A DNA stretch of 64,000 nucleotides from Gandjariella thermophila (GTDB lineage: Bacteria > Actinomycetota > Actinomycetes > Mycobacteriales > Pseudonocardiaceae): the NCBI RefSeq assembly GCF_005405885.1, contig NZ_BJFL01000001.1, forward strand, positions 186,001-250,000, given 5' to 3'. The translations under genes were made by a program, and so were the position numbers. The notes under the pieces were generated by a model. That model was given only the letters and a program-made list of their open reading frames with translations. It was not told where the DNA came from and did no database searches. Below are positions 8,770 through 15,902 of this stretch, one piece after another (the first letter of the stretch is position 1; each line of letters starts with the position of its first letter).

Positions 8770-9204
8770 CTACCTTTCGTCGTCCGTTTCCCGAGTCGCC
8801 CGGGACAGGATGTCGTGCCGGCGCCGCCGATAGTCATCGGCGGAAATGCGGCCCTCGGTCCGTTCACCGTCCAGCGCGCGCAGCTCGTCCTGCCAACGGA
8901 CCCGCGGCTGCGGGTGCTCCACCCCGGCCGGCGGCACCGGGGCGAACGAACCCCGCCGGGGCACTGCGTGCGCCGGCCGGTCGGCGAGGCGGTCCGCCGC
9001 GAGGTTCTGCCGGGTGAGCACGACGATGCCGAACTCGGTCTGCTCCAGCTCCCGTCCCAGCTCCACCATGTTGCGGGTGCCCTTGGCGATGTCCTCGTCC
9101 GGCATGAACGGCTTCACCGCCTGGACCACCTGGCGCAGCCAGGTTCGCAGGAACAGCGCGAAGGTCCGCGCCTCGGCGCCGGGCCAGGAGATGAAGACCT
9201 TCAC
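8770..9204 (-). CDS. Truncated TIR-like domain protein with SHOCT-like tail
   Basis: A 144-residue protein with two visible parts. Residues 1-68 (VKVFISWPGAEAR, LRTWLRQVVQAVKPFMPDED, IAKGTRNMVELGRELEQTEFGIVVLTRQN) read like the first half of a bacterial TIR domain. The segment that in full TIR domains carries the W..FE.G region with the NADase glutamate is absent, replaced by a Pro/Arg-rich linker. Residues ~105-144 (LRALDGERTEGRISADDYRRRRHDILSRA) resemble the short SHOCT-type C-terminal helix hairpin common in actinobacteria. GTG 9204 overlaps the amidohydrolase stop (GTGA); kamD follows 8 bases later. The gene is locked into the lysine operon. Function unknown; NAD hydrolysis seems unlikely without the glutamate. 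Confidence 0.7.
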   Translation of the reverse strand: MKVFISWPGAEARTFALFLRTWLRQVVQAVKPFMPDEDIAKGTRNMVELGRELEQTEFGIVVLTRQNLAADRLADRPAHAVPRRGSFAPVPPAGVEHPQPRVRWQDELRALDGERTEGRISADDYRRRRHDILSRATRETDDER

Positions 9205-10814
9205 GCCGACTCCTCCGCGACGTCGAAGATCACCCGGCCGCGCAGCACGGTGCGCCGGCAACGTGGCAGTTCCATCCCCGGGTCCACCGGGGGCAGCCCA
9301 GGCACCCGGGAGCGGGGATCGGTGGACCATCGCTGCGCCCTGCTGTCCGGGGCCGCCGTGACCAGTTCGGCCGCATCCCACACCGCGTAGGTGGCCGGTG
9401 CGCCGGGGACGAGCGTGCCGGTCAGCCCGTCGTCCACCCCGCCGGCCCGCCAACCGCCCCGGGTGTGCGCGGTGAACGCCGCCCGCGGCGACACGCCGAA
9501 ACCGTCGGTGCGGTGGTGCACCGCGGCCCGGACCGCGGCCCACGGATCCACCGGGGTCACCGGCGCGTCCGACCCGAAAGCCAGCGGCACCCCTGCCGCG
9601 GCAAGCGCGGCGAACGGGTTCAGCGACGCGCCGCGCTGGGCGCCCAACCGCCGCGCGTACATGCCGTCCCGGCCGCCCCACGCCGCGTCGAACAGCGGCT
9701 GCACCGAGGCCACCACGCCGAACCGGCCCAGCTCGGCGACCATCTCGGCGTCCACCATCTCGGCGTGCTCGACGCGGTGCCGGCAGGACGCCAGCGCGGA
9801 CCCGCCGACCTGCCGCTCCGCCCGGCGCAGGCCGTCCAGCACGGCCGCCAGCGCGGCGTCGCCGATCGCGTGGAAACCGGCCTGCACCCGGGCCCGGGTG
9901 CAGGCGACGAGATGCTCGGCGATCGTGTCCGCGTCCAGGTAGAGCGCGCCGTGGTTACCGGGGTCGTCGGCGTATGGCTCGCGCAGCGCCGCGGTGCGCG
10001 AGCCCAGCGCCCCGTCAACGAACAGGTCACCGCCCACGCCGTGCGCGCCGAGTTCGCGGGCGGTGTCGACGCCGCCCAGCTCACCCCAGTACGCGATCAC
10101 CTCGGGGTGGTCGCCGGCGGTGGACAGGGCGAGCAGGTCGGCGAGGTCGTCGGTGCCGGCGATCTCCGGGCCGCCGCATTCGTGCACGCAGGCCACGCCG
10201 GCGGCGGCGGCGTGCCGCAGGAACGCGAGCTGGGCGGCGCGCCGCTGGGACGGGCTGACGGCCGCCCGCGCTGACGCGCGCACCCGGTGGTGGGCGTCCC
10301 GGGTGAGCGGCCCCTCGGCGGACCACCCTTCCGCACCGGCAAGGCCCGGCGTCCGTTGCCGCAACGCCGAGGACGCCAGCGCCGAGTGCACGTCGATGCG
10401 GGAAAGATAGACGGGTACGTCGCCCGCGGCGGCGTCCAGTTCCGCCAGCGTCGGCGGCCGGCCCTCCGGCCACCATGTCTCGTCCCAGCCGTGCCCCCAC
10501 AGCACCGTCGCCGGGTAGCGGGCCGCGTACCCGGCTACGGCATCCAGGCAGTCGGTCAGCGAGCGGCAACCGGTGAGGTCGAGACCGTCCAGCAGCAACC
10601 CGGCGGCGGTGGCGTGCACGTGTGCGTCGACGAAGGCTGGGGCGACGAAGGCGCCGTCCAGGTCGATCACGGTGTCCGCGTCGCCGTACAGCGCGCGCGC
10701 CGGGGTGTCCTGGCCGATCCAGGTCACCACGTCGCCGGTCACCGCCATGGCCGTCGCGTCCGCGGCGGCCGGCGAGTGGATCCGGCCGTTCACAAGCAGC
10801 GTGGTGGTGGGCAT
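9201..10814 (-). CDS. YtcJ-type amidohydrolase in the lysine operon
   Basis: A 537-residue amidohydrolase_3 (YtcJ-like) metal-dependent hydrolase. Evidence: N-terminal composite-barrel start TTTLLVNGRIHSP, the HxH metal motif in FVDAHVHATAAG near residue 66, VLWGHGWDETWWPEGRPP, FVDGALGSRTAALREPYADDPGNHG, the HRVEHAEM and FHAIGDAAL histidines, and the C-terminal aspartate in FGSDAPVTPVDPW. Family members hydrolyse N-acyl or formyl groups; the natural substrate here is unknown. ATG 10814 is 5 bases past the kdd stop; GTG 10823, overlapping that stop, is an in-frame alternative. Position between kdd and kamD suggests action on an N-acylated lysine or beta-lysine intermediate, which is inference. 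Confidence 0.88.
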   Translation of the reverse strand: MPTTTLLVNGRIHSPAAADATAMAVTGDVVTWIGQDTPARALYGDADTVIDLDGAFVAPAFVDAHVHATAAGLLLDGLDLTGCRSLTDCLDAVAGYAARYPATVLWGHGWDETWWPEGRPPTLAELDAAAGDVPVYLSRIDVHSALASSALRQRTPGLAGAEGWSAEGPLTRDAHHRVRASARAAVSPSQRRAAQLAFLRHAAAAGVACVHECGGPEIAGTDDLADLLALSTAGDHPEVIAYWGELGGVDTARELGAHGVGGDLFVDGALGSRTAALREPYADDPGNHGALYLDADTIAEHLVACTRARVQAGFHAIGDAALAAVLDGLRRAERQVGGSALASCRHRVEHAEMVDAEMVAELGRFGVVASVQPLFDAAWGGRDGMYARRLGAQRGASLNPFAALAAAGVPLAFGSDAPVTPVDPWAAVRAAVHHRTDGFGVSPRAAFTAHTRGGWRAGGVDDGLTGTLVPGAPATYAVWDAAELVTAAPDSRAQRWSTDPRSRVPGLPPVDPGMELPRCRRTVLRGRVIFDVAEESA

Positions 10815-10819
10815 GTCCG

Positions 10820-11863
10820 TCACGGTTGCGGAGTCTGCCCGTGCCTGGCCTCGAACAGCGCACGAACCCCCGGCTCGGCGCGCAGCAGGTCCAGCGCGAA
10901 CTCCGCATGCCCCGGCACGTAGCCGTTGCCGATCAGCATGTCCACGTCCGCGGCCAGTCCCTCGGCACCCAGCGCGGCGGCGGAGAACGAGGTGGCCATC
11001 GAGAAGAAGACCACCGTGCCGCCGTCCGCGGTGGCCAGCACCGCGCCGTGCTCGCAGCCGGGCACGTCCACGCAGACCACGGTGACGTCCACCGGGTCGC
11101 CGACGGCCTCCGCAACCGCCACCGGGTCCCGGGCGTCGGCGACCACCACCTCGTCGGTCAGGCCGGCCACGCGCACCGCGTCCGCCTCCGCGCGGCTGGG
11201 CACCAGGGCGACCAGCCGGCCGGCCCCGGCGCGGCGGGCGGCGGCCAGCGACAGCGACCCCGACTTGCCCCCGCCACCCAGCACGCACACCGCCGGTGTC
11301 GGGGCGTGGCGGCGCACCACGCGGTGGGTGAGCGCGGGCGCTCCGCACACGTCGAGCGCGGACAGCGCCAGCGGTTCCGGCAGGTCGTCGGGAAGCACCG
11401 CGGCGATCGACCGGCCGAACAGCACCGCGGTGCCCTGGCACGGCACCTGCTCGCTCGCGCCGTCCCAGCCGGCCAAGCCGTCGGTGATGGCCAGTGGGGT
11501 CAGGGTGAGGGAGACCAGGGTGGCGATCCGGTCGCCGGGGCACAGGCCGAGCGGCGACTTCGGGCCGACCTCGCGGACGGTGCCGAGCAGCATGCCGCCG
11601 GACCCGGTGACCGGATTCTGCATCTTGCCGCGCCGCCGGACGATCTCCAGCACCGCGTCACGCACGGCGGGGCCGCCCGGGTGCTGCTGCCGGAGCTGGC
11701 GGAACGACGCGGCGTCCAGGTTGAGCCGCTCCACGTCCACCAGCACCTCGTCCGGGCCGCAGACGGGCGTGGCGTCCAGGCGCGCGGCCTGCTGGGGCAG
11801 CACGCCGCGCGGCTCCAGCACCCGGTGGAGGCCGTACGGGGAACACTCCGACCGCGACGTCAC
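10820..11863 (-). CDS. kdd: L-erythro-3,5-diaminohexanoate dehydrogenase
   Basis: A 347-residue NAD(P)-dependent oxidoreductase of the Kdd family, which oxidatively deaminates 3,5-diaminohexanoate to 3-keto-5-aminohexanoate. Typical features are GVLPQQAARLDATP at the N-terminus, LNLDAASFRQL, the nucleotide-binding VCVLGGGGKSGSLSLAAARRAG near residue 200, VDVTVVCVDVPGCEHGAVLAT, VVFFSMATSFSAAALGAEG and DMLIGNGYVPGHAEFAL. GTG 11863 sits 6 bases after GGAGG; TTG 11869 is possible but too close to the SD. First gene of the minus-strand operon, divergent from kamA with a 79-bp gap. Confidence 0.92.
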   Translation of the reverse strand: MTSRSECSPYGLHRVLEPRGVLPQQAARLDATPVCGPDEVLVDVERLNLDAASFRQLRQQHPGGPAVRDAVLEIVRRRGKMQNPVTGSGGMLLGTVREVGPKSPLGLCPGDRIATLVSLTLTPLAITDGLAGWDGASEQVPCQGTAVLFGRSIAAVLPDDLPEPLALSALDVCGAPALTHRVVRRHAPTPAVCVLGGGGKSGSLSLAAARRAGAGRLVALVPSRAEADAVRVAGLTDEVVVADARDPVAVAEAVGDPVDVTVVCVDVPGCEHGAVLATADGGTVVFFSMATSFSAAALGAEGLAADVDMLIGNGYVPGHAEFALDLLRAEPGVRALFEARHGQTPQP

Positions 11864-11942
11864 ACCCAACCTCCGGAATATTTACGTCATACTATGGCTC
11901 TGACAGCATATCTTTGCGCCAACGCGAGGGCGAGGAGTAGGG
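11864..11942. promoter_or_regulatory. Divergent kdd/kamA control region
   Basis: A 79-bp gap, with a distinctly AT-rich core around 11878-11914, separating the two arms of the lysine cluster. It must hold both promoters and any operator. I see imperfect dyad symmetry around ATACTATGGCTCTGACAGCATAT but no clean palindrome. An SD-like GAGGAG at 11932-11937 serves kamA. Confidence 0.5.
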
Positions 11943-13361
11943 ATGACCGTGATCGGCGAATCCGCCCCCAGCAAGCCCACCGGATCCGGCCGCCACACCA
12001 CCGACCACCAGGCCCCCCAGCCGTACGCCTACCGCCGGCGGGAGCTTGTCGAACCGGACTGGCGCCGGCTTCCCGGCTGGCGCGACGTCACCGAGGCCCA
12101 GTGGCGCGACGCCCAGTGGCAGCGCGCGCACTGCGTGAAGAACGCCGGCCAGCTCCGCGCCGTGCTCGGCGACCTGCTCACCGACCGGTTCTACGCCGAC
12201 CTCAACGCCGACCAGCAACACCTGGCCACAATGTCCATGCTGGTCACCCCCCAGATGCTGAACACCATGGCAGCGGAGGACAGCGTCCCCCCGGCGGCGT
12301 TCACCGACGCCTTCTACGCCAACCCGGTCCGCCGCTACATGATCCCGGTGCGTTCCGACCGCGATCCCGAATGGCCCAGCCACCCGCACGCCACCCGGGA
12401 CTCGCTGCACGAGGCGGAGATGTGGGTGGTCGAGGGCCTCACCCACCGCTACCCCACCAAGGTCCTCGCCGAACTGCTGTCCACCTGCCCGCAGTACTGC
12501 GGCCACTGCACCCGCATGGACCTGGTCGGCAACTCCACCCCGCAGGTCGACAAGCTCCGGCTCGGCCTCAAACCCGTCGACCGCCAGGACCGAATGATCG
12601 ACTACCTGCGGCGTACCCCCACCGTGCGGGACGTCGTCGTCTCCGGCGGCGACGTCGCCAACGTGCCCTGGCACCAACTCGAGTCGTTCCTCATGCGGCT
12701 ACTGGACATCGACACCGTGCGGGACGTGCGGCTGGCCACCAAGGCGCTCGCCGGCCTCCCCCAGCACTGGCTGCAACCCCGCGTCGTCGAGGGCCTGGAA
12801 CGCGTCGCCCGCACCGCCGCACGCCGCGGCGTCAACCTGGCCATCCACACCCACATCAACCACGCCCGCTCAGTCACCCCGCTGGTCGCCGAGGCCGCCC
12901 GCACCGCACTCGAGGTCGGCGTCCGCGACGTGCGCAACCAGGGCGTGCTGCTGCGCGGCGTCAACGCCACCCCGACCGACCTGCTCGACCTGTGCTTCGC
13001 CCTGCAGGGCGAGGCGAACATCCTGCCCTACTACTTCTACCTCTGCGACATGATCCCCAACGCCGAGCACTGGCGGGTCGCCGTCTGGGAAGCCCAGGAC
13101 CTGCAGCACGCGATCATGGGCTACCTGCCCGGCTACGCCACCCCGCGCATCGTCTGCGACGTCCCCTACGTCGGCAAGCGCTGGGTGCACCAGGTCGCCG
13201 AGTACGACCAGGAACGCGGAATCTCCTACTGGACCAAGAACTACCGCACCGGCATCGAACTGGACGACCCGGACGCGCTCACCCGCCGCTACCCCTACTA
13301 CGACCCCATCGCCACCCTCCCGGCATCCGGCCAACGCTGGTGGGCCGAGCGGCGCGGCTGA
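11943..13361 (+). CDS. kamA: Lysine 2,3-aminomutase (KamA family radical SAM)
   Basis: A 472-residue radical SAM/PLP enzyme expected to convert L-alpha-lysine to L-beta-lysine. The 4Fe-4S motif CxxxCxxC is at Cys182, Cys186 and Cys189 (TCPQYCGHCTR), followed by VVVSGGDVAN. Asp369 (CDMIPNAEHW) and Asp406 (CDVPYVGK) align with the two aspartates that bind the lysine epsilon-amino group in the clostridial enzyme. Lys412 is the likely PLP lysine, but the loop reads DVPYVGK rather than the glycine-rich DAPGGGGK, and is one residue shorter. The protein is longer than clostridial KamA (~416), mostly at the N-terminus. Context with kamDE, kdd and kal supports lysine. GAGGAG lies upstream of the ATG. 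Confidence 0.9.
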   Translation: MTVIGESAPSKPTGSGRHTTDHQAPQPYAYRRRELVEPDWRRLPGWRDVTEAQWRDAQWQRAHCVKNAGQLRAVLGDLLTDRFYADLNADQQHLATMSMLVTPQMLNTMAAEDSVPPAAFTDAFYANPVRRYMIPVRSDRDPEWPSHPHATRDSLHEAEMWVVEGLTHRYPTKVLAELLSTCPQYCGHCTRMDLVGNSTPQVDKLRLGLKPVDRQDRMIDYLRRTPTVRDVVVSGGDVANVPWHQLESFLMRLLDIDTVRDVRLATKALAGLPQHWLQPRVVEGLERVARTAARRGVNLAIHTHINHARSVTPLVAEAARTALEVGVRDVRNQGVLLRGVNATPTDLLDLCFALQGEANILPYYFYLCDMIPNAEHWRVAVWEAQDLQHAIMGYLPGYATPRIVCDVPYVGKRWVHQVAEYDQERGISYWTKNYRTGIELDDPDALTRRYPYYDPIATLPASGQRWWAERRG

Positions 13362-13380
13362 CCTCCCGCCCCACCTTCGG

Positions 13381-13408
13381 GTCGGCCGGACCACACCGGC
13401 CGGCCGAC
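13381..13408 (+). terminator. Hairpin after kamA
   Basis: Perfect 9-bp arms GTCGGCCGG (13381-13389) and CCGGCCGAC (13400-13408), 20 bp after the kamA stop. No T-tract. Confidence 0.6.
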
Positions 13409-13434
13409 ATCCAGCCACGCCCCGGGACCGGCCA

Positions 13435-13440
13435 TACACT
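13435..13440 (+). promoter_or_regulatory. -10-like element of the SGNH hydrolase gene
   Basis: TACACT 8 bases before ATG 13449 with no SD between them, suggesting a leaderless or near-leaderless transcript. Confidence 0.45.
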
Positions 13441-13448
13441 CGATCTCG

Positions 13449-14504
13449 ATGCGGGCACCCCGACCACGAACCCTGATCCTCCTCGCGGCACTGCCTCTGC
13501 TCATCCTGTTCCTGGTCACGACGGACCACCCCTTTCCGCCGCAACCGGGACCGGCACCGGAGGCACCGCGAGTGATCGTCGCGCTCGGTGACAGCACGAT
13601 GTCCGGCGAGGGCGCCGGCAACTACGAACCCGGCACCCGCGGGGAGAACGGGGACTGGTGCCACCGGTCCATGGTGGCCGAGATCCACGAGACCGCGCTG
13701 CCCGGCATCACCAGAACCATCAACCTCGCCTGCTCCGGGGCCACCGCGGAGGACGTCGCCCTCGGCAGCAGGCTGCACAACACCGAGGGATCCCAGTCCC
13801 GCCAACTCGCCGCCGTCGCCAAGCAGTACCACGTCAGCGCCGTGGTGGTGGCCGTGGGCGCCAACGACGATCCGCGCTTCGCCGACACCCTGAACCAGTG
13901 CCTCCAGGCGTCCCTGCACAGCAACGCCCCCGACTGCAGCACCCAACTGGTCGCCGACTGGCCGCAGCGCGTCAGCCGGATGATCCCCAAGGTCGTCCAT
14001 GCCCTCCGCGACGTGCGCACCACCATGGACAAGGCCGGCTACCCGGACGGCAGCTACTCCCTGGTCCTGCAGGGCTACGCAACCCCCGTCGGGCCCGACG
14101 TGTACCCGGGACTGCAGAGCCTGGCCGGCTGCCCGTTCCGCACCCCCGACCTGGTCTGGATGCGCAACACCGCCGTCGTGCAACTCAACGCCGGCCTGCG
14201 GCAGGCAGCCGAGCAGGCCGGCGCCCGCTTCCTGGACCTCTCCCGCGCCGGCATCGGGCACGAAGCCTGCTCCGGCGGCAACAACTTCGCCGCCGAATGG
14301 TTCACCCGGCTGACCATCGACTGGTTGCTGTTCCAGGACAACCAGAACTACGGCCACTCCACCCAGGAATCCTTCCACCCCAACGACCGCGGCCACGCCC
14401 AGATCGGCCACTGCCTCAGCGAGTTCCTCGCCGCCAGGGACACCGTCGGAGCCTGCCTCCCCGGTGCCGACGGCACCCTGCACCTGGTCAGCCCAGCCTC
14501 CTGA
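13449..14504 (+). CDS. Secreted or membrane-anchored SGNH hydrolase
   Basis: A 351-residue GDSL/SGNH-type esterase or lipase. A basic start and hydrophobic helix (residues ~8-24, ILLAALPLLILFLVTT) give a signal peptide or anchor. Block I is VALGDSTMSGEGAG with nucleophile Ser49; the block III-like VAVGANDDPRF carries the Asn; the His block is HPNDRGHAQIGHC near residue 315. Several cysteines (ACSGAT, CHRS, GCPF, EACSGG, GHCLSEF) suggest disulfides, fitting an extracytoplasmic location. It follows the kamA terminator with its own promoter, so it is probably not part of the lysine cluster. Natural ester substrate unknown. Confidence 0.88.
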   Translation: MRAPRPRTLILLAALPLLILFLVTTDHPFPPQPGPAPEAPRVIVALGDSTMSGEGAGNYEPGTRGENGDWCHRSMVAEIHETALPGITRTINLACSGATAEDVALGSRLHNTEGSQSRQLAAVAKQYHVSAVVVAVGANDDPRFADTLNQCLQASLHSNAPDCSTQLVADWPQRVSRMIPKVVHALRDVRTTMDKAGYPDGSYSLVLQGYATPVGPDVYPGLQSLAGCPFRTPDLVWMRNTAVVQLNAGLRQAAEQAGARFLDLSRAGIGHEACSGGNNFAAEWFTRLTIDWLLFQDNQNYGHSTQESFHPNDRGHAQIGHCLSEFLAARDTVGACLPGADGTLHLVSPAS

Positions 14505-14541
14505 GCCCGCCACCGACACGGCCGCCGCCTACTCTCGACCG

Positions 14542-15044
14542 CGTGGAGACCGTCCACTCGCCGACGTCGCCGCGGTAGTCGCCGAACCGAGCCGCGCCAC
14601 GATGTGCCTCGCCCTCATCGACGGCCGCGCCTGGACCGTCGGCGAACTCGCCCGCACCGCCGGCATCGCACCGTCGACCGCCAGCGAGCACGTCGCCCGA
14701 CTCCGCGACGCCGGATTGGTCGAACTCGTCCGGCAGGGACGCCACCACTACGCCCGCATCGCCGACCACACCGTCGCCGAACTGGTGGAGCGGCTCGCCG
14801 CGCACGCGAAGAAGAGCACGCCCCGCAGCTGCGCGCATCCATCCGCGCCCGCCGGCTCGCCTACGCCCGAACCTGCTACGACCACCTCGCCGGAGCACTC
14901 GGCGTGGCCATCCGTGACGGCATGATCGCCACCGGCCTGTTCGACACCAGCGGTGGCCTCGCACTCACCGACGCCGGCGGCCACGCCCTCGCCGGCCTCG
15001 GCGTCGACCTGGACGCCATCACGCCGCGCGTCCCGCCTGCCTGA
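14542..15044 (+). pseudogene. Frame-broken ArsR-type regulator
   Basis: The recognisable parts of a winged-helix ArsR-family regulator are split over frames. LADVAAVVAEPSRATMCLALIDGRAWTVGELARTAGIAPSTASEHVARLRDAGLVELVRQGRHHYARIAD is in one frame with no plausible start. The natural start GTG 14542 (reading V-E-T-V-H) is in another frame and meets a stop within 12 codons. The C-terminal part (EEEHAPQLRASIRARRLAYARTCYDHLAGALGVAI...DAGGHALAGLGVD) continues in a third register from about 14810 to the stop at 15044. At least two small indels are therefore needed (near 14556 and 14810). Either a true pseudogene or two sequencing errors. Confidence 0.75.
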
Positions 15045-15111
15045 GCGGAGCCTCCTCTCGTGGCGTATGTGTGCTGCTTGTGCGTTGGCGAGTTGGCCTT
15101 TGGTTTGCTTG

Positions 15112-15141
15112 TTTTCAGTCTAAACTGAAATAATCGAAAAT
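15112..15141. promoter_or_regulatory. AT-rich operator-like palindrome, copy A
   Basis: A 30-base AT-rich block containing TTTCAGT-CTAA-ACTGAAA (perfect 7-bp arms, 15113-15130). It matches a block at 21835-21864 at 24 of 30 positions without gaps. It lies just upstream of the truncated AraC tail. Confidence 0.65.
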
Positions 15142-15161
15142 ATAAAGAAGTCTTCGCGAGC

Positions 15162-15581
15162 GTGCGGACCTTCAGCCGGCGGGTCCGAGCGGAGACCGGG
15201 CTCACCCCCGGCGCCTGGCTGATCCAGCAGCGGCTCACCCACGCCAGGCACCTGCTGGAAACCACCGACCTGCCGGTCGACCAGGTCGCCCGGAGCGCCG
15301 GGCTGGGCAGTGCCGCGTCCCTGCGCCAGCACCTGCGGGCCACCCTGGGCGTGGCACCGCTCGCCTACCGCCGGACCTTCCGCGCAAGCTCAACGGCCCC
15401 GCAGCCGTCCGCGCGGCGTCACACGGCGGGCGGGCGATCCTCGAACGGCGTGGACAGCACCACCGTGGTCCGGGTGGACACGTTCGCCGCCTCGCGCACC
15501 TGGCGCAACAGTTCCTCCAGCGCGGCCGGAGACGCCACCCGGACCCGCAGGATGTACGACTCGTCGCCGGCCACCGAGTAA
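15162..15581 (+). pseudogene. 5'-truncated AraC/GlxA-type regulator remnant
   Basis: Only the C-terminal part of an AraC-type DNA-binding domain is left: VRTFSRRVRAETGLTPGAWLIQQRLTHARHLLETTDLPVDQVARSAGLGSAASLRQHLRATLGVAPLAYRRTF (about 75 residues, to ~15380). This matches the second half of GlxA-like regulators, which normally carry ~200 more residues of DJ-1/PfpI domain and the first HTH upstream; here an AT-rich promoter-like segment joins directly to it. The frame then runs on through the antisense strand of the asnC gene to 15581, so the original 3' end is also lost. No SD precedes GTG 15162. Confidence 0.75.
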
Positions 15582-15868
15582 CACGCCTCGATCTGCGGGA
15601 TGTGCTCCAACCGCCGGGGGTAGTCGTCCGGAGCGGCCGGGTCGATCGGCGTCAGCGAGATGAACGCGGTGAGCGGCAGCCCGATCTGGTCGCCGTCCAG
15701 GCGTGCCGCGTACCCGCGGACCACGCCGCGCTGCTCCAGCCGCCGCACCCGCTGGTGCACCGCGGAGACGCTCAGCCCCACCCGCTCGGCCAGATCGGTG
15801 AAGCTCAGGCGGCCGTCCCCGGCCAACTCCCGCACGATCGCGCGGTCGATCGGTTCCAGATCGCTCAC
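15419..15868 (-). CDS. Lrp/AsnC family transcriptional regulator
   Basis: A 149-residue feast/famine regulator: N-terminal winged HTH (LEPIDRAIVRELAGDGRLSFTDLAERVGLSVSAVHQRVRRLEQRGVVRGYAARLD) and C-terminal RAM ligand-binding domain (AFISLTP...IPQIEACYSVAGDESYILRVRVASPAALEELLRQVREAANVSTRTTVVL). Such proteins sense amino acids as dimers or octamers. It is 34 bp upstream of pepQ on the same strand order and within 4 kb of the lysine cluster, so either is a candidate target; nothing in the sequence decides. GTG start at 15868 with a weak SD. Confidence 0.93.
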   Translation of the reverse strand: MSDLEPIDRAIVRELAGDGRLSFTDLAERVGLSVSAVHQRVRRLEQRGVVRGYAARLDGDQIGLPLTAFISLTPIDPAAPDDYPRRLEHIPQIEACYSVAGDESYILRVRVASPAALEELLRQVREAANVSTRTTVVLSTPFEDRPPAV

Positions 15869-15902
15869 CCTGCCACCTTGTTCCCGCCCCAGGTCCGGCG
15901 TC

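Noticed and set aside
11864-11942. Lrp/AsnC-type operator between kdd and kamA
   Set aside because: The region is AT-rich with weak dyad symmetry, but no palindrome close enough to an Lrp consensus; linking it to the AsnC gene at 15.4-15.9 kb would be guesswork.
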